From Pseudomonas migulae NBRC 103157 (GTDB lineage Bacteria > Pseudomonadota > Gammaproteobacteria > Pseudomonadales > Pseudomonadaceae), in assembly GCF_002091715.1 (NCBI RefSeq), contig NZ_BDAG01000002.1, positions 219,292-283,291 on the forward strand: DNA of 64,000 nucleotides. Reading direction: 5' to 3'. This document shows positions 20,391-29,962 of the stretch, in pieces; the first letter of the stretch is position 1; each line of letters starts with the position of its first letter. The notes beneath the pieces are model-generated. The model ran no database searches. It had not been told where the DNA came from and saw nothing but the letters and a program-made list of their open reading frames with translations. Made by a program: the position numbers and the translations under genes.

Positions 20391-21158
20391 CTATCGCTCG
20401 GCCATCAGTACCAGCACATCGGTACTGAACGAACCATCGGCCTCAATCTCAAAATATTCGCGTACTTCGTTGCCCATCGACTGCTGCAACTCGCGGATCG
20501 CAGCGCGCATCACTTGTGGTGTGCGCATGCGCTCGACCCAGCTGTTGTACTCCAGACGCAGGCGTTGACGCGTGGTGCTGCGAGTGTGCAACCCCGCTTC
20601 GCTGACCTGGCGCAACCATTCACCCGCGGAATAATCGCGCACATGGCTGGTGTCGCGCAGCACTTCGACGCTTTGCAGGTAAGTGTCGAACAACGGGCTG
20701 CCCGGTGACAACACGTCGACGAACGCCGCCACGCCACCCGGCTTCAGCACCCGGCGGACTTCGCGCAGGGCCAGGCCGAGATCGCTCCAATGGTGCGCCG
20801 AATAACGGCTGAAGACGAAATCGAACTCACCATCGGCGAACGGCAGGCGTTCGGCGGCGCCGAGGGCCGTGGTCACATTAGTCAAACCCCGATCAACGGC
20901 TGCGGCGGCGACCACGTCGAGCATTTGCTGCGAGAGGTCGTAGGCCACCACTTCCTTGACCAGCGAGGCCACGTGGAAACTCACATGACCGGCGCCGCAA
21001 CCCAGGTCCAGCACCCGGGCATCGCCCTTCCCGGCCACTTCGGCTTGTAGCAGTGCGAATTCGGTGCCTTGAGCGTGAACGGCGCTGCTCAGATAGGCCG
21101 AGGCCTGTTCACCGAATTGCTTTTGTACAACCTGAGTGTGTTGGGCGGTGCTGGTCAT
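20391..21158 (-). CDS. Class I SAM-dependent methyltransferase
   Basis: A 255-residue protein with the SAM-binding motif I VLDLGCGAGHVSFHVAS near residue 50, the acidic loop VVAYDLSQQML, and motif IV FDFVFSRYSAHHW. It is of the UbiE/YcgJ-like methyltransferase_11 type. It lies inside the leucine gene run between leuD and leuB, a position also seen in other pseudomonads. Its substrate is unknown and nothing ties it to leucine synthesis directly. Confidence 0.88.
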   Translation of the reverse strand: MTSTAQHTQVVQKQFGEQASAYLSSAVHAQGTEFALLQAEVAGKGDARVLDLGCGAGHVSFHVASLVKEVVAYDLSQQMLDVVAAAAVDRGLTNVTTALGAAERLPFADGEFDFVFSRYSAHHWSDLGLALREVRRVLKPGGVAAFVDVLSPGSPLFDTYLQSVEVLRDTSHVRDYSAGEWLRQVSEAGLHTRSTTRQRLRLEYNSWVERMRTPQVMRAAIRELQQSMGNEVREYFEIEADGSFSTDVLVLMAER

Positions 21159-21247
21159 AGTTATGTCCTGATATTTGTGTTGTCTGATCTGCCGTCTTCG
21201 ACTTGCTCGCGAAGAGGCCAGCCATACCTACATCAATTTCGGATCAA

Positions 21248-21892
21248 TCACGCGTCGCGAAACAACCACGGCTGGCTCGCACGGTGCTTGGCTTCGAACG
21301 TCGCAATCGCCTCGTGGTCCTGCAAGGTCAGGCCGATGTCATCGAGGCCGTTGACCAGGCAGTGCTTGCGGAACTCGTCAAGCTCGAAGCTGTAGACCTT
21401 GCCGTCCGGCCGGGTCACGGTCTGGGCTTGCAGGTCGATCTTCAATTCATAGCCTGGATTCGCCTCGACTTGCTGGAACAGTTCATCCACTTCAGCGTCG
21501 CTCAAGATGATCGGCAGCAAGCCGTTCTTGAAGCTGTTGTTGTAGAAGATGTCGGCATAGCTCGGCGCAATGATGCTGCGGAAACCGTACTCTTCCAGCG
21601 CCCATGGCGCGTGCTCGCGGCTGGAGCCGCAACCGAAGTTCTCGCGGGCCAACAATACGCTGGCGCCCTGGTAACGCTCGGCGTTGAGGACGAAATCCTT
21701 GTTCAGCGGACGCTTGGAGTTGTCCTGATAGGCATAACCCACGTCCAGGTAGCGCCATTCGTCAAACAGGTTCGGGCCAAAACCGGTGCGCTTGATCGAC
21801 TTCAAAAACTGCTTCGGAATGATCTGGTCGGTGTCGACGTTGGCACGATCCAATGGCGCGACCAAACCGGTGTGTTGGGTAAAAGCTCTCAT
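21248..21892 (-). CDS. leuD: 3-isopropylmalate dehydratase small subunit (LeuD)
   Basis: A 214-residue small subunit that forms the isopropylmalate isomerase with LeuC. Conserved features are [20 protein letters not shown], the active-site loop [15 protein letters not shown], and the C-terminal [17 protein letters not shown]. It starts 11 bases after the leuC stop. Confidence 0.97.
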   Translation of the reverse strand: MRAFTQHTGLVAPLDRANVDTDQIIPKQFLKSIKRTGFGPNLFDEWRYLDVGYAYQDNSKRPLNKDFVLNAERYQGASVLLARENFGCGSSREHAPWALEEYGFRSIIAPSYADIFYNNSFKNGLLPIILSDAEVDELFQQVEANPGYELKIDLQAQTVTRPDGKVYSFELDEFRKHCLVNGLDDIGLTLQDHEAIATFEAKHRASQPWLFRDA

Positions 21893-21902
21893 GTGCGGTT
21901 CC

Positions 21903-23321
21903 TCAGATCAGTTCGCGAACGTCGATGAAACGACCGTTGACGGCAGCCGCCGCGGCCATGGCCGGGCTGACCAGGTGCGTACGGCCACCGGCGCCCTGAC
22001 GCCCTTCGAAGTTGCGGTTGGACGTCGACGCGCAATGTTCGCCCGACTCCAAACGATCCGGGTTCATCGCCAGGCACATCGAGCAACCCGGTTCGCGCCA
22101 CTCAAAACCGGCCTCGAGGAAAATCTTGTCCAGGCCTTCGGCCTCGGCTTGCGCCTTCACCAGGCCCGAGCCCGGCACCACGATGGCTTGCTTGATGGTC
22201 GAAGCGACCTTGCGGCCCTTGGCAATCACCGCTGCAGCGCGCAGGTCTTCGATCCGAGAGTTGGTGCAGGAGCCAATGAATACGCGGTCCAGTTGAATGT
22301 CGGTGATCGCCTGATTGGCGGTCAGCCCCATGTACTTCAAGGCGCGTTCGATGGAACCGCGTTTGACCAGGTCCATTTCCTTCGCCGGGTCCGGCACGTT
22401 CTGATCGACCGCCAGAACCATCTCGGGCGAAGTGCCCCAGCTGACTTGCGGTTTGATCTGAGTGGCGTCGAGTTCGACGACGGTGTCAAACACCGCATCA
22501 GCGTCGGAAACCAGGTCTTTCCAGGCTTCGACAGCCAGGTCCCATTCCGCGCCTTTCGGGGCAAACGGACGGCCTTTCACGTACGCCACGGTTTTTTCAT
22601 CCGCCGCCACCAGACCTACGCGAGCGCCGGCCTCGATGGACATGTTGCAGATGGTCATGCGGCCTTCGATAGACAAGTCGCGAATGGCGCTGCCGGCAAA
22701 CTCGATGGCGTGGCCATTACCGCCGGCGGTGCCGATCTTGCCGATGACCGCGAGCACGATGTCCTTGGCGGTCACACCGAACGGCAGTTTGCCTTCGACC
22801 GACACCAGCATGTTCTTCATTTTCTTGGCGACCAGGCACTGCGTGGCGAACACGTGCTCGACCTCGGAAGTGCCGATGCCGTGGGCCAGGGCGCCAAACG
22901 CGCCGTGAGTCGAGGTGTGCGAGTCGCCGCAGACCACGGTCATGCCCGGCAAGGTAGCACCCTGCTCCGGACCGATTACGTGAACGATGCCCTGACGCAC
23001 GTCATTCATTTTGAATTCGGTGATGCCATATTCGTCGCAGTAGTCATCAAGGGTCTGAACCTGCAAACGCGAGACCTGGTCGGTAATCGCTTCGATGCCG
23101 CCCTTGCGATCCGGAGTGGTCGGTACGTTGTGGTCCGGAGTGGCAATGATCGAGTCGACGCGCCAAGGCTTGCGCCCGGCCAGGCGCAGGCCTTCGAAAG
23201 CTTGGGGCGAAGTCACTTCATGGATGATGTGGCGGTCGATATAGATCAGCGACGACCCATCGTCGCGCCGTTTCACTTCATGGGATTCCCAAAGCTTGTC
23301 GTAAAGCGTTTTGCCGGCCAT
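21903..23321 (-). CDS. leuC: 3-isopropylmalate dehydratase large subunit (LeuC)
   Basis: A 472-residue aconitase-family subunit. The three cysteines that hold the [4Fe-4S] cluster are visible in [14 protein letters not shown] and in [30 protein letters not shown] and [15 protein letters not shown] also fit. The first gene of the leucine run, it is divergent from a LysR-type regulator across a 146-base gap. Confidence 0.97.
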   Translation of the reverse strand: MAGKTLYDKLWESHEVKRRDDGSSLIYIDRHIIHEVTSPQAFEGLRLAGRKPWRVDSIIATPDHNVPTTPDRKGGIEAITDQVSRLQVQTLDDYCDEYGITEFKMNDVRQGIVHVIGPEQGATLPGMTVVCGDSHTSTHGAFGALAHGIGTSEVEHVFATQCLVAKKMKNMLVSVEGKLPFGVTAKDIVLAVIGKIGTAGGNGHAIEFAGSAIRDLSIEGRMTICNMSIEAGARVGLVAADEKTVAYVKGRPFAPKGAEWDLAVEAWKDLVSDADAVFDTVVELDATQIKPQVSWGTSPEMVLAVDQNVPDPAKEMDLVKRGSIERALKYMGLTANQAITDIQLDRVFIGSCTNSRIEDLRAAAVIAKGRKVASTIKQAIVVPGSGLVKAQAEAEGLDKIFLEAGFEWREPGCSMCLAMNPDRLESGEHCASTSNRNFEGRQGAGGRTHLVSPAMAAAAAVNGRFIDVRELI

Positions 23322-23467
23322 CAGACGGTCCTCATCAGCTTGTTTCTATGCCCTGGGCTTTGAACAATTCAATAACCCTTTGGCTTGTGAGGTCGATCCT
23401 AGGGGGTTACATTAAATAACTCAAATTCATATTTTTTATGCTTTGGATAACCAACTGGAATACAGCA

Positions 23468-24358
23468 ATGGACCTCGCCAACCTCAATGCTTTTATTGCC
23501 ATCGCCGAGACCGGAAGCTTCTCCGGCGCCGGTGAACGGCTGCACCTGACGCAACCGGCGATCAGCAAGCGGATTGCCGGGCTCGAGCAGCAATTGAAGG
23601 TGCGCCTGTTTGACCGCCTGGGGCGCGAAGTCGGGCTGACGGAAGCCGGTCGCGCCCTGCTGCCGCGGGCCTATCAGATTCTGAACGTGCTGGACGACAC
23701 CCGCCGTGCCCTGACCAACCTGACCGGCGAAGTGAGCGGTCGCCTGACCCTGGCCACCAGTCACCACATCGGCCTGCACCGTTTGCCCCCCCTATTAAGG
23801 GAGTTCACCCGCCGTTACCCACAAGTCGCGCTGGATATTCAGTTCCTCGATTCGGAAGTGGCCTACGAAGAAATCCTCCATGGTCGCGCCGAGCTTGCCG
23901 TCATCACCCTGGCGCCGGAGCCCCACGCACTGGTCAAGGCCACGCCGGTGTGGGACGACCCGCTGGATTTCGTGGTCGCGCCAGAGCATTCGCTGATCAG
24001 CAATGGCGCGGTAACCCTGGCAGACATCGCCCTGCATCCGGCCGTGTTTCCCGGCGGCAACACCTTTACTCACCATATCGTCCAGCGACTGTTCGAAGCG
24101 CAAGGCTTGACGCCGAATATCGCCATGAGCACGAATTATCTGGAAACCATCAAGATGATGGTCTCGATCGGCCTGGCCTGGAGCGTATTGCCGCGCACCA
24201 TGCTCGACGATCAAGTTGCACGAATACCTTTGCCGGGCATACAACTGACTCGCCAGCTAGGCTATATCTTGCACACCGAACGGACGCTGTCGAACGCAGC
24301 ACGGGCTTTTATGGCCTTGCTGGATGCACAAATCGATCTGCCAGGGACTCAAGGCTAA
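23468..24358 (+). CDS. LysR-type regulator divergent from leuC
   Basis: A 296-residue LysR protein. I chose the ATG at 23468, which gives MDLANLNAFIAIAETGSFSG. The winged helix occupies residues 1-60 (RLHLTQPAISKRIAGLEQQL) and the effector domain about 90-290. Divergent placement suggests it controls leuC and itself. A T-N11-A dyad (TTATGCTTTGGATAA, 23436-23450) lies just before its start, but it is short. The effector is unknown; leucine-pathway intermediates are a guess from context. Confidence 0.93.
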   Translation: MDLANLNAFIAIAETGSFSGAGERLHLTQPAISKRIAGLEQQLKVRLFDRLGREVGLTEAGRALLPRAYQILNVLDDTRRALTNLTGEVSGRLTLATSHHIGLHRLPPLLREFTRRYPQVALDIQFLDSEVAYEEILHGRAELAVITLAPEPHALVKATPVWDDPLDFVVAPEHSLISNGAVTLADIALHPAVFPGGNTFTHHIVQRLFEAQGLTPNIAMSTNYLETIKMMVSIGLAWSVLPRTMLDDQVARIPLPGIQLTRQLGYILHTERTLSNAARAFMALLDAQIDLPGTQG

Positions 24359-24424
24359 TTTGTGCTAATCCTATAGAGCCGCGAAATCCTGTGCCTAACG
24401 CCCAATTCAGCCCAAGGCCTGCCA

Positions 24425-27400
24425 ATGCCGAAATCCGTTGACCGTATTCCGCCAATGCCGCGTATACAGGCGCTTGACCCGAAACGGTCCGAGCAAAGCT
24501 GGGAAAGCGCGCCTCAGTTGCTGGCCGCGCTCAACGGAGCGCGTCTGGGCGCCTGGTATTGGGACATCGAGCGCGGGCAGATCAGTTGGTCGCGGGGTAC
24601 GCAGGCCTTGTTCGGCTTCGACCCCCGGCTGCCATTGCCCGCCGACCTGGAATACCTCGACCTGCTGCCGCCTGAAGACCGGGCCAAAACCATTCGCGCG
24701 TTCCATGCCGTAATTGCCGGCGCTCCGCTGGAGCAGGCAATGCACCACCGCATTCGCTGGCCCGATGGCAGCCTTCACTGGCTGGAGATCAATGGCAGTT
24801 TGCTGCCGGACAAACACGGTCGGCCGCGCATGATCGGGGTGATCCGCGAAATCACCCACCAGCGCCAGCGTGAACAGGCACTGAGCAGCTCGGAAAAACG
24901 TTTCGCGACGCTGTTTCACCTGTGTCCGAACATGGTACTTCTAACCCGCCAGGAAGACGGCCTGATCACCGAGGCCAACCAGTATTTCGAAAGCCTGTTC
25001 GGCTGGCCGGTGCAGAACGCGATTGGCCGCACCACGATAGAACTGGGCCTGTGGGTGCACCCGGAACAACGCGATAAACTGGTCAAGGCGACCAAGGCCA
25101 AAGGCGAGCTGATCAACATGGAAGTGCAGTTCCGCGCCAGCAATGGCCAGATCCACGACGGCATCCTCAGCGCGCAAAAAGTAGAACTCGAAGGCCAACC
25201 CTATCTGCTCAGCACCTTCCTCGACACCACCGAACGCAAGGCCGCCGAACTCGCCCTGAAAGACAGCCAGGAGCGCCTCGATCTGGCGCTGGATTCAGCC
25301 CAACTCGGCACCTGGGACTGGCACATTCCCAGCGGCATGCTCTATGGCTCGGCCCGGGCCGCCCAGTTGCACGGGCTGGAACCCAAGCCGTTCCATGAGT
25401 CCTTCGAAGAGTTTTTCGAAGGCGTGCCCGGCGAAGAACGCGACAGCATGCGCGATGCCTATCGCAGCCTGCGCGAAGGTCCGGCGGGCAACTATCAATT
25501 GACTTACCGCGTACAAATGGAAGATGGCACTTCGCGCTACCTGGAAAGCCGCGCCCGCCTCTACCGCGATGATAACGGCGCGCCGTTGCGCATGGCCGGC
25601 ACCTTGCTCGACATTACCGATCAGGTCGAGCGCGAGCAGATGCTGGTCGCTTCCGAAGAGAAATTTGCCACCCTGTTCCAGGTCAGTCCGGACCCGATTT
25701 GCGTCACCCGCCAGGACACCGGCCAGTTCATCGAAATCAACTCCAGTTTCACCCAGACTTTCGGCTGGAACACCGCCGAGGTGATTGGTCGCAGCGCCGA
25801 CGAAATCGGCCTGTGGGACGCGTCGGCAAAAAGCCTGCGCCGGATCGAACAAGTCATCCGCGAACAAGGCCTGAACAACGTCGCCATTCTCGTTCAGCAC
25901 AAGGACGGCCAATCGCTGACCTGCGTGATTTCCAGCCGCCAGATCAGCGTCGGCGACCAGCCGTGCATCGTTACCACCTTGCGCGACATCACCCAGCAAC
26001 AACGCTCGGAAGCGGCGCTCAAGGCCAGCGAAGAGAAGTTCGCCAAGGCTTTCCACTCCAGTCCCGACGCTATCACCATTACCGAACGCGACACAGGGCG
26101 CTATCTGGAGGTCAACGATGGTTTCTGCCGCCTGACCGGCTATCGCGCCGATGAGGTGGTCGGCCGCACGGTGTACCAGGTCGGCATCTGGGCCGAAGAA
26201 AAACAACGCTCGGCGCTGTTGGCCGAACTACAGATCAAGGGCCGGGTGCATCACCAGGAGATGCTCGGCCGCAACAAGCGCGGCGAACTGCTGACCGTCG
26301 AAGTCTCGGTGGAACCGATCACGCTCAACGAAACCGCTTGCCTGCTGCTGACCGCGCGGGACGTCAGCCTGCTGAAAAACGCCGAAGCGCAGATCCGTCA
26401 CCTGGCCTACCACGACCCGCTGACCAACCTGCCCAACCGCGCACTGTTGATGGACCGCCTGAGCCAGCAGATCGCCCTGCTCAAACGCCACAACCTGCGT
26501 GGCGCCCTGATGTTTCTCGATCTCGACCACTTCAAGCACATCAACGACTCGCTCGGCCACCCCGTGGGCGACACGGTGCTGAAGATCATCACCGCCCGCC
26601 TTGAAGCCAGTGTGCGCATGGAAGACACCGTCGCGCGGCTGGGCGGCGATGAGTTCGTGGTGTTGCTCAGCGGCCTGGAAGGTTCGCGCAATGAAGTCAG
26701 CGCCCAGGTCCGCGAACTTGCGGACACCTTGCGTGAACTGTTGTCCGAACCGATGTTCCTGGATGGTCAACGCCTGCAAGTGACGCCAAGTATCGGCATC
26801 GCGCTGATTCCCGATCACGGCTCGACCCCGACCGACCTGCTCAAGCGCGCCGACATCGCGCTTTATCGGGCCAAGGATTCAGGGCGCAACACCACGCAGA
26901 TGTACCACAACACCATGCAAAAGGCCGCCAGTGAACGCCTGCGCATGGAAACCGACTTGCGCCTGGCTCTTTCCCGGGGTGAGTTCGAGGTGCATTACCA
27001 GCCTCAGGTGGACGCTCGCAACAACCGCATCGTCGGTGCCGAAGCGCTGGTGCGCTGGAGCCATCCGGAGCTCGGCGCACAATCGCCGACCGAATTCATC
27101 AAGGTGCTGGAAGACAGCGGGTTGATTCTGGAGGTCGGCACCTGGATCGTCGACGAAGTGTGCTCAGCCTTCAAACAATTGATCGCCAAGGGCCTGATCA
27201 ACCCGTTGGATTTCAGCCTTTGTGTGAACATCAGCCCGCGGCAATTCCGCCAGAACGACTTCGTCGAGCGCATCGAGCACAGCCTCGTCAGCCACGGCCT
27301 CCCCTGCTCGCTGCTGAAACTGGAAATCACCGAAGGCATCGTCATCCAGAATCTGGAAGACACCATCAGCAAAATGCGTCGCCTGAAAAAGCTCGGCGTA

Positions 27401-27703
27401 AGCTTCGCCATGGATGACTTCGGCACCGGTTACTCCTCGTTGACCTACCTCAAGCGACTGCCGGTCGACACGCTGAAAATCGACCAGTCATTCATCCGCG
27501 ACGCCACCACCGACCCCAACGACGCCGAGATCATCCGCGCCATCGTCGCCATGGCCCGCAGCCTGGAATTGAAAGTGATTGCCGAAGGGGTGGAGACCCC
27601 GGAACAGCTTGAGTTCCTGCAGGGGCTGGGCTGCCATTTTTATCAGGGGTATTTGCACAGCTCGCCGCTGCCGGTGGAGGCGTTCCAGAAGCTTCTTAAA
27701 TAA
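24425..27703 (+). CDS. Five-PAS GGDEF-EAL protein (c-di-GMP turnover)
   Basis: A 1092-residue cytoplasmic signalling protein. By eye it has five PAS domains (about residues 35-145, 155-265, 285-395, 410-520, 535-645), then GGDEF (about 655-820) and EAL (about 835-1085). The GGDEF site is intact (ARLGGDEFVVLLSG), with an RxxD inhibition motif (RMED) five residues before it. The EAL part has AEALVRW, the DDFGTGYSSL loop and IAEGVETPEQ, so both synthesis and breakdown of c-di-GMP are possible. No transmembrane segment is visible. The PAS domains may bind flavin, haem or small ligands; no diagnostic residues are clear. Confidence 0.93.
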   Translation: MPKSVDRIPPMPRIQALDPKRSEQSWESAPQLLAALNGARLGAWYWDIERGQISWSRGTQALFGFDPRLPLPADLEYLDLLPPEDRAKTIRAFHAVIAGAPLEQAMHHRIRWPDGSLHWLEINGSLLPDKHGRPRMIGVIREITHQRQREQALSSSEKRFATLFHLCPNMVLLTRQEDGLITEANQYFESLFGWPVQNAIGRTTIELGLWVHPEQRDKLVKATKAKGELINMEVQFRASNGQIHDGILSAQKVELEGQPYLLSTFLDTTERKAAELALKDSQERLDLALDSAQLGTWDWHIPSGMLYGSARAAQLHGLEPKPFHESFEEFFEGVPGEERDSMRDAYRSLREGPAGNYQLTYRVQMEDGTSRYLESRARLYRDDNGAPLRMAGTLLDITDQVEREQMLVASEEKFATLFQVSPDPICVTRQDTGQFIEINSSFTQTFGWNTAEVIGRSADEIGLWDASAKSLRRIEQVIREQGLNNVAILVQHKDGQSLTCVISSRQISVGDQPCIVTTLRDITQQQRSEAALKASEEKFAKAFHSSPDAITITERDTGRYLEVNDGFCRLTGYRADEVVGRTVYQVGIWAEEKQRSALLAELQIKGRVHHQEMLGRNKRGELLTVEVSVEPITLNETACLLLTARDVSLLKNAEAQIRHLAYHDPLTNLPNRALLMDRLSQQIALLKRHNLRGALMFLDLDHFKHINDSLGHPVGDTVLKIITARLEASVRMEDTVARLGGDEFVVLLSGLEGSRNEVSAQVRELADTLRELLSEPMFLDGQRLQVTPSIGIALIPDHGSTPTDLLKRADIALYRAKDSGRNTTQMYHNTMQKAASERLRMETDLRLALSRGEFEVHYQPQVDARNNRIVGAEALVRWSHPELGAQSPTEFIKVLEDSGLILEVGTWIVDEVCSAFKQLIAKGLINPLDFSLCVNISPRQFRQNDFVERIEHSLVSHGLPCSLLKLEITEGIVIQNLEDTISKMRRLKKLGVSFAMDDFGTGYSSLTYLKRLPVDTLKIDQSFIRDATTDPNDAEIIRAIVAMARSLELKVIAEGVETPEQLEFLQGLGCHFYQGYLHSSPLPVEAFQKLLK

Positions 27704-27712
27704 CGCGGACGG

Positions 27713-27803
27713 TGCAGGAGCTGCCGAAGACTGCGATCTTTTGATCTTGCATTGTGATTACCGGCGTAAAGATCAAAAGATCGCAGCCTTCGGCAGCTCC
27801 TAC
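27713..27803. repeat. Inverted repeat, AAGATCGCAGCCT family
   Basis: CAGGAGCTGCCGAAG...GCGATCTTTTGATC pairs with its inverted copy ending in CTTCGGCAGCTCCTA. Same family as at 11.4 kb. Confidence 0.85.
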
Positions 27804-27820
27804 GGGACGGGACAAGGCAC

Positions 27821-27848
27821 AAAAAAAGGGCGCCATTGGCGCCCTTTT
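27821..27848. terminator. Bidirectional terminator between GGDEF-EAL gene and ibpA
   Basis: GGGCGCC/GGCGCCC stem with A7 on the left and T4 on the right, between convergent genes. Confidence 0.85.
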
Positions 27849-27860
27849 CACTGCCCTGCC

Positions 27861-28307
27861 TTAGTGCTGCAGGGCTGGTTTTTGTGTCCCGTTGATCGGG
27901 ATGCGTTTGGCTTTCGCCTCTTCCGGAACCACCCGCAACAGGTCGATACTCAACAGACCGTTGCTCAGGTCGGCGGCCTTGATTTCGATATGGTCCGCCA
28001 GACGGAAGGACAGTTTGAAGGCCCGCTGTGCGATGCCTTGGTACAGATAAGTGACTTCTTCGTTCGCGTCACGTTTGCCGCCACTGATGGTCAGCACACC
28101 TTTTTCCACTTGCAACTCCAGGTCTTCTTCCTGGAATCCGGCGGCCGCTATGACGATGCGGTATTGGTCGTCGCCGTGTTTTTCAACGTTGTAAGGTGGG
28201 TAGGTGCTGCCTGGCTCGTTGCGCAGGGCGGTTTCGAACAGATCGTTGAAACGGTCGAAACCCACCGAGGAACGGAACAGTGGTGCCATCGAAAATGCAG
28301 TGCTCAT
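27861..28307 (-). CDS. ibpA: Small heat-shock protein, Hsp20/IbpA family
   Basis: A 148-residue holdase chaperone that binds aggregating proteins under heat stress. The N-terminus MSTAFSMAPLFRSSVGFDRF matches IbpA. The alpha-crystallin domain runs from about 35 to 125 (YPPYNVEKHGDDQYRI, ELQVEKGVLTISGGK). The C-terminal tail has the I-X-I-type KRIPI motif. Two heat-control layers are visible upstream: a sigma-32-like promoter and a ROSE-type hairpin that hides the ribosome-binding site. Confidence 0.96.
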   Translation of the reverse strand: MSTAFSMAPLFRSSVGFDRFNDLFETALRNEPGSTYPPYNVEKHGDDQYRIVIAAAGFQEEDLELQVEKGVLTISGGKRDANEEVTYLYQGIAQRAFKLSFRLADHIEIKAADLSNGLLSIDLLRVVPEEAKAKRIPINGTQKPALQH

Positions 28308-28316
28308 GATTCAAAT

Positions 28317-28338
28317 CTCCTGAAAACATATCAGCAAG
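28317..28338 (-). ncRNA. ROSE-type RNA thermometer hairpin over the ibpA ribosome-binding site
   Basis: In the ibpA leader, CUUGCUGA pairs with UCAGGAG (the Shine-Dalgarno) across a UAUGUUU loop, leaving one G unpaired opposite the SD. This matches the conserved U(U/C)GCU motif of ROSE elements, in which the SD is masked at low temperature. Known small-heat-shock genes of Pseudomonas carry such elements; upstream stems of the leader (to about 28380) were not folded in detail. Confidence 0.75.
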
Positions 28339-28380
28339 TTTTTTTGTCTCCGCGACCCGAATTCGGCATCGCGTAATCCA

Positions 28381-28409
28381 TAAATAAGGACCGCTGATTG
28401 CTTTTCAAG
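28381..28409 (-). promoter_or_regulatory. Sigma-32 (RpoH)-like promoter of ibpA
   Basis: On the minus strand CTTGAAA is followed, after exactly 13 bases, by CCTTATTTA, close to the heat-shock consensus CTTGAAA-N13/14-CCCCATNT. It is about 75-100 bases upstream of the ibpA start and lies close to the dusC stop codon. Confidence 0.65.
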
Positions 28410-28428
28410 AGAGTTTTTCAGAATTTTT

Positions 28429-29388
28429 TCAAGCCGCTTCCAACACCTGCAAACCCAGCAATCGCGAGACCTGATCCAGTTCGGTTTCACGGCGCAGCTC
28501 GGTAAACAACTCAACGGCTTCGGGATAATTGCGCGTCAGCATGGCCAGCCACTGCTTCAGGCGACCCGGCGATTGACGCGCTGTCATCTGCGCCTTGGCC
28601 TGCAGCCAGAAGTCCTGTATCAGCGGCAACAGCTCCGCCCAAGTCATCTCGACCACTTCTTCACCGGCACGGGCGGCAGCGATTTGCCGGGCCAGGTCCG
28701 GACGCGACACCAGCCCGCGGCCGAGCATGATGTCTTCCACGCCACTGATTTCGCGGCAACGGCGCCAGTCTTCAACGCTCCAGATATCACCATTGGCGAA
28801 CACCGGCACCTTGACCACTTCCTGCACGCGGGGTATCCACTCCCAATGTGCCGGCGGTTTGTAACCGTCCATCTTGGTCCGCGCATGCACCACGATGTGT
28901 GCCGCGCCGCCCTCGGCCAAGGCGGTGGCGCAGACCAGCGAACCGTCCGGGCTGTCGAAGCCCAGACGCATTTTCGCGGTGACTGGAATGTGCGCTGGAA
29001 CGGCGCGACGGACATGCTCGACGATCTGGTTCAGCAGCTCGGGCTCTTTGAGCAGCACCGCACCACCGCGCGATTTGTTGACGGTTTTGGCCGGGCAACC
29101 GAAGTTCAGGTCGATGACTTCAGAACCCAATTCGCAGGCCAGCGCGGCGTTTTCCGCCAGGCACACCGGATCGGAACCCAACAGCTGCACGCGCAACGGC
29201 ACGCCAGACGCGGTGCGCGCACCCGTCAGCAGTTCAGGACCGAACTTGTGGAAGTAGGCAGGCGTGAGCAACTGATCGTTGATCCGGATGAACTCGGTCA
29301 CGCACCAATCGATACCGCCCACACGGGTCAGCACGTCCCGCAGGATGTTGTCGACCAACCCCTCCATGGGTGCCAAAGCAATTTGCAT
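28429..29388 (-). CDS. dusC: tRNA-dihydrouridine(16) synthase (DusC)
   Basis: A 319-residue FMN enzyme that reduces uridine 16 in the tRNA D-loop. I use the ATG at 29388 ([16 protein letters not shown]); a GTG nine bases upstream is possible. The FMN-barrel start APMEGLVD, the catalytic cysteine in [20 protein letters not shown] near residue 98, and [12 protein letters not shown] near 195 mark the family. The KSRGG form and the overall length favour DusC over DusA/DusB; DusA is also encoded in this window. Confidence 0.92.
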   Translation of the reverse strand: MQIALAPMEGLVDNILRDVLTRVGGIDWCVTEFIRINDQLLTPAYFHKFGPELLTGARTASGVPLRVQLLGSDPVCLAENAALACELGSEVIDLNFGCPAKTVNKSRGGAVLLKEPELLNQIVEHVRRAVPAHIPVTAKMRLGFDSPDGSLVCATALAEGGAAHIVVHARTKMDGYKPPAHWEWIPRVQEVVKVPVFANGDIWSVEDWRRCREISGVEDIMLGRGLVSRPDLARQIAAARAGEEVVEMTWAELLPLIQDFWLQAKAQMTARQSPGRLKQWLAMLTRNYPEAVELFTELRRETELDQVSRLLGLQVLEAA

Positions 29389-29476
29389 GAAAAACACACT
29401 CGACGAAAAACGTGCGGCAGTTTACTGGGTTTCACAATCGAAAAGATAACCACCTGTAGGAGCTGCCGGGATCGGG

Positions 29477-29914
29477 TCAGTTCGTTAGCTGCAACGCAGG
29501 GCCGTAACCTTCGATAAACTCCGCCGGCATGCGCTTGGGTTTGCCCGTGGACAGTTCGATACAGACAAACGTGGTCTGCGCACGCAGCAATGTGGTGTTG
29601 TCGCTCGGGCGCTTCAGCTGGAAGTGCCGGGTCATTTTCAGGCGCTGATCCCAATCGACGATCCAGGTCGCCAATTGCAACTCATCGCCCTCGTAGGCCG
29701 CAGCCAGGTAATCGATCTCGTGCCGCACCACCGCCATCGCCCGATCAAGCCGCCGGTACTCGACCAGATCCAGGCCGAGCCGCTGAGAGTGGCGCCAGGC
29801 GCAGCGCTCGAGCCAGGTCACGTACACCGCATTATTCGCGTGACCCAACCCGTCGATGTCCTCGGCGCCCACTTCCAGATCAATGATAAATGGCGTTGCC
29901 CGATCCCAGCCCAT
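29477..29914 (-). CDS. Acyl-CoA thioesterase, hotdog fold (4HBT/YbgC type)
   Basis: A 145-residue hotdog-fold protein. The catalytic aspartate is expected in DIDGLGHANNAVYVTWLERC (about residue 19-38), the standard 4-hydroxybenzoyl-CoA thioesterase motif. It probably hydrolyses acyl-CoA or aryl-CoA thioesters in the cytoplasm; the natural substrate is unknown. It is followed by dusC on the same strand. Confidence 0.9.
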   Translation of the reverse strand: MGWDRATPFIIDLEVGAEDIDGLGHANNAVYVTWLERCAWRHSQRLGLDLVEYRRLDRAMAVVRHEIDYLAAAYEGDELQLATWIVDWDQRLKMTRHFQLKRPSDNTTLLRAQTTFVCIELSTGKPKRMPAEFIEGYGPALQLTN

Positions 29915-29962
29915 GCCCCACTCCCGGTCAGATTATGTCGACCGGGGCAGTGTAACGGATGC

